From: Xenococcaceae cyanobacterium MO_167.B27
GTDB lineage: Bacteria > Cyanobacteriota > Cyanobacteriia > Cyanobacteriales > Xenococcaceae
Assembly: GCA_030065935.1 (NCBI GenBank)
Contig: JASJCP010000003.1
Location: 1 to 64,000 of the forward strand
Direction of reading: 5' to 3'
DNA: 64,000 nucleotides
In this document: positions 1-9,922 of the stretch, piece after piece
Layout: every line of letters starts with the position of its first letter
Numbering within the stretch: the first letter of the stretch is position 1
Notes under the pieces: generated by a model
The model's input: only the letters and a program-made list of their open reading frames with translations
Told to the model about the DNA's origin: nothing
The model's database searches: none
Position numbers and translations under genes: made by a program

Positions 1-273
1 TGCTCAAAATCATCTTTAAATCCTAATCCCTCGTTATGAAATAAAGATAAATGAATTTATCTTTTCAGCAGGTTATCGTGTAAAAAGCCCGCCCTGCCGT
101 ACCTTTGACTGTGTTGTCACCCCGTCAGGCAAAAAAAACTAATGTTAACAGGTTTTTAATAATAATTAAAAAGCGATAGTCAAATTAAATACTATTGATT
201 TCTCTGATTATTTTTGATAGTTAGTATTACCTATTATCTGTTACCTATTATATTGTGTTTCCTGAGATTGTTT

Positions 274-3024
274 TTACCAACAGTCTATAATACTAAGAGG
301 AACAAATTGCATTTTGCCATCTGGTTGATCACACTGGATGACTTTCACTAATTCTACAAAAGGATTTCTGCGATTACCATTAGGGGTAAATCTAATAGTA
401 CCAATTGCTCCTTGAGTACTAAAATTACTATTGGCAATAGTTTTTTGAATGCTCACTCTGGTTATTGGTTCAGATTTTTTGGCTTGTATTGTTAGCCCAT
501 GAATTAAAGTTCGAGCAGCATCATAAGCTAATGCGGTGCGATGATTTACTTTTCCACCCCACAATTTTTCACTGTGGTTGGTAAATTCTAAGTTAGGGCT
601 ACTAAGACGATGCCAAGGCACAGCAATTACGAATTTTTCCAAAGTTTGAATGCGACCAATTTCTAAGGTTTTAAGATTATATAAGGTTGCACCGCCCACA
701 ACCCAGTTATGGTCATTATTTAGTTTAATTATTTTGAGGGAGTTATTAACAGCAGCAGTAACTTGACCATCGGGGAATAAGACTATAGCTATATCTTCTT
801 GTTTTCCTATTGCTGCTAATGCTTGTTCAGCATCAAAATTTGTTTGATGAAAATTATCATACTCTAAAACGACCTTACCCCCTTTAGCTTCAAATACTTG
901 TTTAAATTCTTTCCTAATGGATCTAGTATAGGGACTTTCAGGATTATAAAAAATTGCTGCTTTTTTGAGCTTACTAGTATTAATTAAGTAGTTAGCTAAT
1001 TCTTCTCCTGTATCAGTTACAGTAGGGACAGTACGAAAGAAAAATGGGCGATGGGGTTGGGTTAATTCTTCTGAAGTACTACCAGGAGAAATTAAAGTGG
1101 TTTGATTGTTATTAAAAATATCAATAGTTGCAGCAGTTAGATCGCTAGCATAGTTACCAATAACCCCTAAGATTTCTATTTGTGCAATTAATTTACTAGC
1201 AATCTTCCTTGCTTGTTGGGGTTCATTACGGTCATCTGCAATCACAACTTTAAGTCCTTTACCATTAATACTTTTTCCTAGCAAATATTGTTTTCCTGGT
1301 AATTGATTATTAATATCAAGTCCTAAATTAACTTCTGTTTGAGCTTGAGCAACTCCTCGCAACATTTCGTTGGCTAAGTCAATATTTTTAACACCAGAAT
1401 CTTCTAATACATTGCTTGTCAAAGGAACAGTAATAGCAATAGTATAATATTCTTTTTGTGCTAGCTCTAGTAAAGCATTATTTAGATAAATTAAGGTGGT
1501 TGGGTCTTTACTTTCCTTGTCCCAAGATTTTTGCAATTTGACAACAGCTTCTATATAGTTTTGTTCGTAAAATAATTTTGCTGCTTGTTTTTGTAGTGGT
1601 AAATCACTATTTAGGGTTTCTTCTCCACTAGTAATAGAATCATTAAGTTTAGCTAGAAAAGGATTAAATTTAGTTCCAACATTGGTACAATACCAAGAGT
1701 GTTTATCTAAATAGTTTTTAAAATAAGCTTGATATTGATATCCTGTATCGCGATATTTTTCTAAGCAATAGTCATCTAATTCAAGACCTTTAATTTGCAT
1801 ATTACCTTGATAAGAAAAAGCACATTTCCAACCAAACACAGACCAAATCGGAACGGAGGATTTTAAAACAATAAATTCTGGTGAACCTTGATAATTTTGA
1901 AATTCTTGACCTTTAATTAGTGGATCGTTACAAACTTCGGCAAAATCTATAGGATAGTCTTGGGTTTTAGGTGCCATAATAAGAGGAATTATTTTAGTTA
2001 GCACGATTCCAGCAACTAAGCCACATAATCCTGATGCTAGTAATTTTATGGAGGGTCTTTTTTGAGCTATTGGAATTGGAACAAGTATTTTAGTTGCAGG
2101 GGTTAACTCTTCTAAATCTTTTAAAACTTCTTCAACATTCTGATAGCGATCGCAGAAGTTATAGCGTACCATTTTATTTAAAATAGCTTCTAGTTCTGGC
2201 TTAATCGTGAGTTTTTTAGATAAAGGAGGTGTATTATTCCAAATTACTTCTCCAGTGGCAGAATCTATTTGCATCTTATTGTTATAATCAGAATTTATTT
2301 CTAAATTGCTCGGAGGATATAACCCAGTAAGTAATCTAATTGCAGTAATTCCTAGACCATAAAGATCGCTATTGTACTGAGGATTTTTAGCTATTTGTTC
2401 TGCTGGCATATATCCATGAGTACCAATAACAACAGTAGTTTTAAACTCTCCCGAATCCGTGCATTTTGTGCTAGATAATTCTTTAACTGTACCAAAATCA
2501 ATTAAAACTATTTTGTCATCTTTTTCTCGACAAATTAGATTACTAGGTTTGAGATCGCGATGGATATATTCCTGTCGGTGAACTTCTTGTAAAATCACTA
2601 AAATTTTTCTTAACAGATTAATTACTTCTGTTTCTGTAAAATTCTTTCTAGCTTCTAATTCTTGTTCTAGGGTAGCACCAGAAATATATTCTTGAATTAA
2701 ATAAAATTTATTATCTTGTTTGAATCGTGCAAAAAGATGGGGTATTTGAGGATGTTTCCCTAATCTATATAAAGCATTAGCTTCTCTTTCAAATAGTGTT
2801 TCATTTTGGCTTTCGCTTAAGTAGGGAGAGGGAGTTATTTCTTTAATTACACAATGAGGTTTATTAGGTAATCCGATATCTTTAGCAAGATAAGTAATAC
2901 CCCATCCTCCTCTTGCTAATTCCTGGATAATTTCATAGCGATCGCGTAATTTATCCCCTGGATTTAAACCCATAATACTCTGCTTAATATCATTTTCCAT
3001 AGCGATTAAAAGTTTTAAGAACAA
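274..3024 (-). CDS. Serine/threonine protein kinase with TM segment and C-terminal type-1 periplasmic-binding (LivK/receptor ligand-binding-like) domain
   Basis: Kinase motifs (GGWGITYLAKD, YIHRDLKPSNLI, VLIDFGTVKEL, YNSDLYGLG); C-terminal part with KVVIADDRNEPQQARKIASKLI...VIGNYASDLTAATIDIFNNNQTTLISPGSTSEEL typical of ABC branched-chain amino acid receptor fold. Confidence 0.9.
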   Translation of the reverse strand: MFLKLLIAMENDIKQSIMGLNPGDKLRDRYEIIQELARGGWGITYLAKDIGLPNKPHCVIKEITPSPYLSESQNETLFEREANALYRLGKHPQIPHLFARFKQDNKFYLIQEYISGATLEQELEARKNFTETEVINLLRKILVILQEVHRQEYIHRDLKPSNLICREKDDKIVLIDFGTVKELSSTKCTDSGEFKTTVVIGTHGYMPAEQIAKNPQYNSDLYGLGITAIRLLTGLYPPSNLEINSDYNNKMQIDSATGEVIWNNTPPLSKKLTIKPELEAILNKMVRYNFCDRYQNVEEVLKDLEELTPATKILVPIPIAQKRPSIKLLASGLCGLVAGIVLTKIIPLIMAPKTQDYPIDFAEVCNDPLIKGQEFQNYQGSPEFIVLKSSVPIWSVFGWKCAFSYQGNMQIKGLELDDYCLEKYRDTGYQYQAYFKNYLDKHSWYCTNVGTKFNPFLAKLNDSITSGEETLNSDLPLQKQAAKLFYEQNYIEAVVKLQKSWDKESKDPTTLIYLNNALLELAQKEYYTIAITVPLTSNVLEDSGVKNIDLANEMLRGVAQAQTEVNLGLDINNQLPGKQYLLGKSINGKGLKVVIADDRNEPQQARKIASKLIAQIEILGVIGNYASDLTAATIDIFNNNQTTLISPGSTSEELTQPHRPFFFRTVPTVTDTGEELANYLINTSKLKKAAIFYNPESPYTRSIRKEFKQVFEAKGGKVVLEYDNFHQTNFDAEQALAAIGKQEDIAIVLFPDGQVTAAVNNSLKIIKLNNDHNWVVGGATLYNLKTLEIGRIQTLEKFVIAVPWHRLSSPNLEFTNHSEKLWGGKVNHRTALAYDAARTLIHGLTIQAKKSEPITRVSIQKTIANSNFSTQGAIGTIRFTPNGNRRNPFVELVKVIQCDQPDGKMQFVPLSIIDCW

Positions 3025-3039
3025 GCTAAATTTTCTTAT

Positions 3040-5514
3040 TTAATTAAGACATTGTTTGCGCTCAAGTGGAACAAAAACTTGATGTTGACAGTCAATAATA
3101 GTAACTAATTCTATGTTGTAACTTTTTCGATTACCTTGGGGGGTAAATTCGATTGTGCCACTTGCACCTTGAGTAGTAAAATTATCTTGAGATAAAATAG
3201 ATTGAATTCCTGTTGGTGTAATTTTTATTGGCTTTTCTTGAGCTAATTGTATAGCTTTAATAAAAGCACGAGTTGCATCATAAGCTAAAGCAGTACGATA
3301 ATTAATACTTCCTTGCCATAATTTTTCACTTTCTTTGACAAAGATGAGATTGGGACTAGTAGAAGAATGCCAAGGTATGGCGATCGCAAACTTGTCAAAT
3401 AATTGAGATGAGCCAATATTTAATGTTTCAGGATTATATAAAGTTTCAGACCCTAAAATCCAGTTATGTCCTGCATTAAGTTTAATAATTTCTTTAGCAT
3501 TATTTAAACTATTAGTAACTTGACCGCCTGGTAATAAAACTATAGCTATCTCCGCTTCTTTTTCTATAGTTTTAATGGCTTTTTTATTCCCAAAATTATT
3601 CTGATTAAAATTATCATACTCTATTATAATTTCTCCACCTTTGGCTTTAACTCTATTTTTAAATTCTCGCCAAAAAGAGTAACTAAAAGATTCTGGATCG
3701 TGGTTATAAAAAATTGCTACTTTTTTCAGCTTCACCTTATTAATCAAGTAATTAGCTAAAACTTCAGCATTAGCTTCTACAGTAGGAATAGTGCGAAAGA
3801 AAAAGGGGTTTGAATTCTCAGAACTAATTAACTCTTCTGAACTACTAGTAGGAGAAATTAAGGGTATTTTCGCCTGATTGTAAATATCGAGAGCCTGAAT
3901 AGTAACATCACTAGTGTAATGACCTACTACTCCCACAACACTTTTTATTTTGACTAACTTGTTAGCTACTTGCTTGGCTTTTTGTTGATTATTTTCATCG
4001 GAAGCAATAATAATCTTAAATCTTTGACCTTGAAGAATTCTTTGCTTGAGAATTTCTACATCAGGAAGCTGATTGTTACTTAAAAGATTATTAGACAAAA
4101 GTCCTAAATTAACTTCTTCTTGTGCTTTAGCAATACCTCTTAATAATTCATTGGCAATATCATTAAGATTATTAGCTTTCTCGGAATTATTATCTGTAAA
4201 AGGAACAACTACAGCAAGAGTTTTATAATCTTCTTCTGTCAATTCTATTAAAGCATTATTAAGATAAATCAAAGTTTCTGGATCTTGATTTCCTCTATTC
4301 CAATATTCTTTAAATTTTTGGATTGCTGCTTCATAATTTCCTTGTGAATAATATTCTACTGCTTGTCTTTTTAAAGTGTATTGTCGAGTATCAACATTAA
4401 TAATTTCTTCTCCAATGCTTATTCCAGCATCACTCTTGATATTTGTCTTATCTTCTGGAGATAATAAGGTAACTGAGGATAAATTTAGAGTATTGTTTTG
4501 ATTTTGTTCAGATGGGGAACGAGAAGATTCTAATCCTATTTTCCAGAACACAAGTAATAATGCTAGAGAAAAAGCAACGATCAAACTCTCATAATTAATT
4601 TGTAAGCTTCCTATTTTCAGACCCCTAGAAAAAATGCTGCTATTGCTATCATCAATTATTTTTGTGGTGAATTGGCTATAATAAATAGCTTTTAAATCTC
4701 TTAAAGCTTCATCCACACTTTGATATCTACTATGAGGATCAGTATGACTCATTTTATTCAAAACACTTTTCATTTGAGGACTTATTTTTATCGCCTCACT
4801 CCAAAATCTTTCACCACTTATGCGATCGATATATAATTCTTGGGGAGCTAAACCTGTAATTGCTTGTAAACCAATCATTCCTACAGAGTAAATATCTACA
4901 CGAGGATGATTGTCTATTCCATTTGGTTTAGGAAACATATAACGTTCTGGTGCTATATATGGTTGTGAACCAATTAGTATTGATTCTAAATTTCCTGAAG
5001 TAGTATAACTGAGAGTACCAATCTCTTTGACTGTTCCATAGTCAATTATGATTATTTCACCATCATCTCTGCGAATGATATTGCTAGGTTTAATATCCCG
5101 ATGAATTGTATTGTGTTGATGAATAAACTCTAAGACTTCTAGAATATCAATTAAAAGTTCTTTGACTTTCCTTTCTCTTAGTCTTGTTCTTGTTTGTATT
5201 TGTTGGCTAAGTAAATTACCTGAAATAAATTCTTGTATAATGTAGTATTTATTATTTTGAATAAAAGAGTCTATGTAAGAAGGTATTTGATTATGTCTTC
5301 CTAAGACTTTTAAAGCGGAAACTTCTCGATTAAAGTAAGTTTCATTTTCTGCTTCAGTTAATTCATGAGAACCTTTAATTTCTTTAACAACACACTTTAA
5401 ATTGCTAGAGTTTTCCAAATCTTCTGCTAGATAGGTGACTCCCCATCCTCCCCTTCCTAATTCTTGGATGATCTTATAGCGATCGCGTAATAGATTTCCC
5501 TTAATCAGACACAT
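3040..5514 (-). CDS. Serine/threonine protein kinase with C-terminal periplasmic-binding-protein-like sensor (tandem paralogue)
   Basis: Same architecture as 274..3024; HRDIKPSNII, IIDYGTVKEIG; C-term VVGVVGHYTSDVTIQALDIYNQAKIPLISPTSSSEEL. Confidence 0.9.
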   Translation of the reverse strand: MCLIKGNLLRDRYKIIQELGRGGWGVTYLAEDLENSSNLKCVVKEIKGSHELTEAENETYFNREVSALKVLGRHNQIPSYIDSFIQNNKYYIIQEFISGNLLSQQIQTRTRLRERKVKELLIDILEVLEFIHQHNTIHRDIKPSNIIRRDDGEIIIIDYGTVKEIGTLSYTTSGNLESILIGSQPYIAPERYMFPKPNGIDNHPRVDIYSVGMIGLQAITGLAPQELYIDRISGERFWSEAIKISPQMKSVLNKMSHTDPHSRYQSVDEALRDLKAIYYSQFTTKIIDDSNSSIFSRGLKIGSLQINYESLIVAFSLALLLVFWKIGLESSRSPSEQNQNNTLNLSSVTLLSPEDKTNIKSDAGISIGEEIINVDTRQYTLKRQAVEYYSQGNYEAAIQKFKEYWNRGNQDPETLIYLNNALIELTEEDYKTLAVVVPFTDNNSEKANNLNDIANELLRGIAKAQEEVNLGLLSNNLLSNNQLPDVEILKQRILQGQRFKIIIASDENNQQKAKQVANKLVKIKSVVGVVGHYTSDVTIQALDIYNQAKIPLISPTSSSEELISSENSNPFFFRTIPTVEANAEVLANYLINKVKLKKVAIFYNHDPESFSYSFWREFKNRVKAKGGEIIIEYDNFNQNNFGNKKAIKTIEKEAEIAIVLLPGGQVTNSLNNAKEIIKLNAGHNWILGSETLYNPETLNIGSSQLFDKFAIAIPWHSSTSPNLIFVKESEKLWQGSINYRTALAYDATRAFIKAIQLAQEKPIKITPTGIQSILSQDNFTTQGASGTIEFTPQGNRKSYNIELVTIIDCQHQVFVPLERKQCLN

Positions 5515-5585
5515 GACACTCTAACCGAAACTATTGCTCCTAGCTATACTTTTACAGCATTTGTAGTGAAACTGTAAAATTATTA

Positions 5586-5870
5586 TAATCTTTCTAAGAT
5601 TTCCCTTGCTGATTGGTAGCGTTGTTGAAAATCGAAGCGTGTCATTTTTTGTAAAATTGCAGCAAAATCCCAACTTACTTCTAGAGTCTGGGGCATAATA
5701 ATATCTAGATTCTTAGGTTCTACTTTCAATTGCTTAATAGATAAGCCAGTTAATAGCTGAATAGCAATTTTTCTTAAAGAATATAAGTCACTATTGTATT
5801 GGGGTGCAATTACTAATTCTGATGCTGTATATTTATTAACAATAATTTTACTGCTAAAAAGATGATTTTT
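5586..5870 (-). pseudogene. Fragment of a third Ser/Thr kinase (C-terminal part of the kinase domain only)
   Basis: Reverse-strand translation VNKYTASELVIAPQYNSDLYSLRKIAIQLLTGL...WDFAAILQKMTRFDFQQRYQSAREILERL* aligns with the kinase C-lobe of 274..3024 (PAEQIAKNPQYNSDLYGLGITAIRLLTGL...LEAILNKMVRYNFCDRYQNVEEVLKDLEEL). Confidence 0.75.
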
Positions 5871-6238
5871 TACCGAATAAGTAACTAGTTAACTTGTAGA
5901 ATCAGGAAAATTTTAGTTACTTTCCACTAATGAAACTGATATCCTGGTAGTTTCTTGGTATATTGTTCCCATTGGGATTAAGGGACTTGCGCTTAAATGA
6001 AGCTACTTTTAACTACAAGATAGCCTTATAATGGGCAATGGTCAATTAAGAGATGTTGAGAGATAATAGAGTTTGTTCAAACTCTATTAATAGCAATTTC
6101 TATAACTGTGAACTGTCCAAATTGCAAAGCGTAAAAAAACGATAAATATGGGAAAATACCCTAAAAAATGGAATTAAAATCCAAAAATATAAATGTAAAA
6201 ATTGCGGAAAAAGATTTAATCAGAGAACTGTAAAACCT

Positions 6239-6499
6239 ATGTCTAGGCTACGCCATTCCCCAGAAAAAGTAGCTTTAGCCATGAAAATGAGAACCGAGGG
6301 CAATGGATTAAGAGCAACTGCAAGAATTTTAGGAAAATCTCATGCCACAATAATAGGCTGGGAAAAACATCTCGCAGAAATGGAAAAAAAATGGTCTCCT
6401 GCTGCGCCAAATGATGGAGATGGAACATTGGAAGGAGATGAGGAAGGAAGTAAAATCAAGGGGGTCTTTCTAGTTAGACTACAAAGTCCCAAAAGTTAA
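6239..6499 (+). pseudogene. IS1-family InsA-like helix-turn-helix fragment
   Basis: MSRLRHSPEKVALAMKMRTEGNGLRATARILGKSHATIIGWEKHL; lies in the IS1 element, frame broken up- and downstream. Confidence 0.65.
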
Positions 6500-6840
6500 C
6501 TTATGAGTTTCTAATATACCCTTGATTTTTAACTTATTCTATGAATTATATACTCGTGTAAAAAAAACTTTATCCCTTCTCAATCAGAAGGTTGGACAAT
6601 CAATTTTATTGAACGAGGAAGTCGTTATTGGGTTGAATCATTGGCTGGATTTAAAGACAATGATTTATTTAAGAAAGCGACAGACAAAACTTGGAAATGG
6701 GCTAAAAAAAAGTCAATATATCCGATGGTTTACAGACGGAAAAACTCGGTACGGTAAATGCTTATGGGAAATCGCCAGTATTTATCTAAAAAAAGAAGAA
6801 TATCATCCTGATTTTAAACATCGAAAAGTTTGGAGAGAAG

Positions 6841-7206
6841 GTGAGCGAAGTTGCAATTAAAATTAAAGGGTCTCAAGGGAAACCTAGAATAAAATGGTTT
6901 AAAATAGAATCTCATTATACTTTTATTAGTCAAAAAAATGAAGTTAATGCCAATCATAATGAAGCCTTAAATACTGCGATTATACGCAAATGTAGTGCTT
7001 ACAGAAGAAGACAAAATTTATACGCTAAAAAAGTTGAAGGATTAAATCGAACTATTACAGTACAAAGATTAATTCATAACTGGGTTAAACCACATTTTAG
7101 TTTAGGAAAAAAAATTACTCCAGCTGTAGCAATTGGTTATGTTAAACAGCCTATCACAATAGAAAAAATGTTAAATTGCCGAAGTTGGGAAGATAGCACC
7201 TTTTAA
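6841..7206 (+). pseudogene. IS1-family InsB-like transposase C-terminal fragment
   Basis: SHYTFISQKNEVNANHNEALNTAIIRKCSAYRRRQNLYAKKVEGLNRTITVQRLIHNWVKPH; ends at TIR. Confidence 0.65.
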
Positions 7207-7418
7207 TTGACCATTGCCTGAGAACCGAGATTCTTAAAATAAGTCTCAATCTGATATGCTTTCGAATCTCTGAGACTAATTAACTGGTTGAAAATACTAT
7301 CACTAAGGGCTTGCTGACCGCTACTATAACCAATATAGGCGATCGCTACAATCGAGCTAATACACACTGTCAACAGTATTAGCATTAGCTTTGACTTAAT
7401 GCTTAATTTTCCAATCAA
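7203..7418 (-). pseudogene. N-terminal fragment of a membrane sensor (dCache-type adenylate/guanylate cyclase or histidine kinase), truncated by the IS1 element
   Basis: MIGKLSIKSKLMLILLTVCISSIVAIAYIGYSSGQQALSDSIFNQLISLRDSKAYQIETYFKNLGSQ then runs into IS1 terminal repeat and stops. Confidence 0.7.
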
Positions 7419-7546
7419 GTTGCTTGTCCTTTTTCTTCAACTACCACCCATATTTTTACTGAGATAGGGCAAGGAAGTAGCAAGTAGCCTATAGCAAGTG
7501 GTAATATTACCTAAGAGACTTAACAAAACTTAAGGAGTGTTGCATC

Positions 7547-7774
7547 TTGCCTCATACTATTGTGACTGAAACCTGTGAAGGGGTTGCAGATTGTGTTGCT
7601 GCTTGTCCTGTAGCTTGCATTCACCCTGGACCTGGTAAAAACGCCAAAGGAACAGATTGGTATTGGATAGATTTTGCAACTTGTATTGACTGCGGTATTT
7701 GCTTACAAGTATGCCCTGTAGAAGGAGCAATTGTAGCTGAAGAAAGACCTGATTTACAAAAAACACCACAGTAA
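7547..7774 (+). CDS. Bacterial-type 2[4Fe-4S] ferredoxin
   Basis: CVAACPVACIHP ... CIDCGICLQVCPVEGAI Fe-S binding motifs. Confidence 0.93.
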   Translation: MPHTIVTETCEGVADCVAACPVACIHPGPGKNAKGTDWYWIDFATCIDCGICLQVCPVEGAIVAEERPDLQKTPQ

Positions 7775-7904
7775 TGATTAGACTTCTTGCACCCACTCCC
7801 ATAAACCCTGGTCAAGTTAAGGGAATAGGCAAGAGGCAATAGGTATAAATTTCGATTTTAGGTTTATTTTTGCAACAGCTTTAGTCTAGGTCTATACAGC
7901 ACAA

Positions 7905-8279
7905 TTAATTTTTAATGCCAAAATAGGTCAAAATTAAATTTTTATATCCAGTATTAACTATTTTGTGGACTTCTCCCACTTCAACCGCGATACAAGTACC
8001 TCTAGCTAAAGAATACTTCCGATCATTAATATAAATAACTCCTTCTCCCGATTCAACAAAAAAGACTTCACTCATATCTTGATGAAAGTGGGCTGAGGCT
8101 ACTTGTCCTGGGGTAAAAACAGCCTGAGAAAAATTAGTTAGATGGGGTACATCTCCCCGATTAAGCATGACTTTTTTCTTAATTTCTGGATTATGAGATA
8201 CTTTTTGTTCGGGAATTTGGTTAAGGTTAGTTATTTTCATCTTTTCTTTGATCACTTGTTCAATATAAATTCTCCCCAC
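7905..8279 (-). CDS. Cupin domain-containing protein (start may be internal MKITNLNQ)
   Basis: VFTPGQVASAHFHQDMSEVFFVESGEGVIYINDRKYSLARGTCIAVEVGEVHKI cupin motifs. Confidence 0.85.
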   Translation of the reverse strand: MGRIYIEQVIKEKMKITNLNQIPEQKVSHNPEIKKKVMLNRGDVPHLTNFSQAVFTPGQVASAHFHQDMSEVFFVESGEGVIYINDRKYSLARGTCIAVEVGEVHKIVNTGYKNLILTYFGIKN

Positions 8280-8287
8280 ACAATTAT

Positions 8288-9910
8288 CTACTCCAAATCG
8301 AAACTGGGCATTAATTGTAAGACACCCATTCCTAACTCTGAACCAGCGATCGCTTTAGCCTCAAAAACTGCTAGCATATCTTTAGGTTGGGGATTGCCAC
8401 GATTTGCCCCTGTAACTCCCATTGTAATAATTAGGCTACAATAACCTTTGGTTTTCTCACAATTTTGATACCAACTTTCTAAAGCTTTGGCGTGACGAGG
8501 AACATTGTGGGGATATTCGGCAAAAATGTGTAAACTACCATCTCCTGTTTGCAACATCCCTAGGTCGTAAGTATCACCACTAAAAGGATCGTTCCCTGGA
8601 TTAAAGCAAACTGTTTTTAAACCCCCTAATTCCTTGATCGCATCGATCAGGTTTTTGGCTTTAGGGCGGGAGGTCTGAATTAAAATTGCAGGTAGGTTCT
8701 TAATCTTGTGGTCAATATCTAAAGCTTGATAATAAGTACGAGGACGATTATTTTTCAAATTTTGGGCTAATTCCCAGGAAATACTACCTAAAGTAACTAA
8801 AGAACCTTCTGGAACTAGGTCTTCCTCAATCATGAAGTTGATTTCTTCTTGCTCCTCACCATTACTGTCAAGACTTAATAATTCTGCTGTTAATTCTGGT
8901 AAAGTCGACACTTCAACGGAAACAGAGTGGGGGTTTTCATTGTGGCTAACCAGAGGAATTTTGTAAGACTCAGTAATTTGCGGAATATTATCTCTGGCTA
9001 ATTCATCGTGGTATCTACGACAAAATTGCAGTATGGCTTCTAGAGCCACATGAACTATTTTGGCTTCTTCTTCATCCAGAAAAGTTCGCATTCCCTCTAA
9101 AGGGTGTAGGCTGCCGAAAAAAGGCACAATATGGATATCTTCTGCTTCTAAATCCCAATCCTCTAGCTCCTCATCTTCTGCATCCATTTCTTCATAATTT
9201 AAAAACCAACAATCTTGAGCCAAAAAAGCTTGCTCTAATTCTTCTACAGATTTTTCCCTCAAAGCTGCTTTCCGAAAGTCTTGTAATGAATCTAGAGAGC
9301 GATACAAAAGCACACCATACTCTGCGGACATCATCCCCATCACACAGACATAAATATTTTCATTAATTAACTCATCAATTTTGATACTTAAAATATCACT
9401 ATCTGCCAAGATGTTCCAGGGTTCTTGGTGCCAAATTTCCTCAGCGATTTCTTGCAGTTTCAGATCGTATTTTGGTGGTAGGGCTGGAGGTCTGCCACTA
9501 CTTACTTGTTGAAAACTTTGAAATAGCTGGTCTATAAAGGGTAAATCTCGCGCATACTCGATATTAATATCTAATCCTTGTAAAACTCCTCGTAAGAAAA
9601 ATTGAATCTCACGATCTCTAACTACGATTTTTTTGGGGCGAGCAGGAGAGGAAGGGGGATGAGGATCTTCCATCGCTCGTAATAGAGTTCTGGCTACTAC
9701 TTCTAGACCACTATCAGCAGTAACTACATCCATAGCTCGCACCGAACCTTCTGAACCATCTATCCAGATAACACATTCCCCATCTGCACTTAAATTCTCA
9801 TCTAAATGAGATGCCATTTGAGCCAACGGACAGCGATCGCCTTCCCAGACGCTAGAATTTTGGGGAATTTTTTTCAGCCTATGTTTAGTCGTTTTGGGAA
9901 GAGCTTTCAT
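8288..9910 (-). CDS. Conserved cyanobacterial protein of unknown function (possibly DUF6930-type)
   Basis: Long ORF, cyanobacterial-type sequence; family name is from memory, not searched. Confidence 0.6.
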   Translation of the reverse strand: MKALPKTTKHRLKKIPQNSSVWEGDRCPLAQMASHLDENLSADGECVIWIDGSEGSVRAMDVVTADSGLEVVARTLLRAMEDPHPPSSPARPKKIVVRDREIQFFLRGVLQGLDINIEYARDLPFIDQLFQSFQQVSSGRPPALPPKYDLKLQEIAEEIWHQEPWNILADSDILSIKIDELINENIYVCVMGMMSAEYGVLLYRSLDSLQDFRKAALREKSVEELEQAFLAQDCWFLNYEEMDAEDEELEDWDLEAEDIHIVPFFGSLHPLEGMRTFLDEEEAKIVHVALEAILQFCRRYHDELARDNIPQITESYKIPLVSHNENPHSVSVEVSTLPELTAELLSLDSNGEEQEEINFMIEEDLVPEGSLVTLGSISWELAQNLKNNRPRTYYQALDIDHKIKNLPAILIQTSRPKAKNLIDAIKELGGLKTVCFNPGNDPFSGDTYDLGMLQTGDGSLHIFAEYPHNVPRHAKALESWYQNCEKTKGYCSLIITMGVTGANRGNPQPKDMLAVFEAKAIAGSELGMGVLQLMPSFDLE

Positions 9911-9922
9911 GGATAAAATGAT

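Larger units (their letters stand above)
6034..7218 (+). mobile_element. Degenerate IS1-family element (InsA/InsB-like ORFs broken into several frames)
   Basis: 16-bp perfect terminal inverted repeats GGCAATGGTCAATTAA (6034-6049) and TTAATTGACCATTGCC (7203-7218); zinc-finger CPNC-like start and YKCKNCGKRF encoded near 6115-6240; HTH ORF 6239-6499; InsB-like ORFs 6522-6860 and 6841-7206. Confidence 0.75.

Noticed and set aside
6034-7218. Target-site duplication for the IS1-family element
   Set aside because: Flanks (CCTTATAATG / TGAGAACCGA) do not match over 8-10 bp, so no TSD can be claimed
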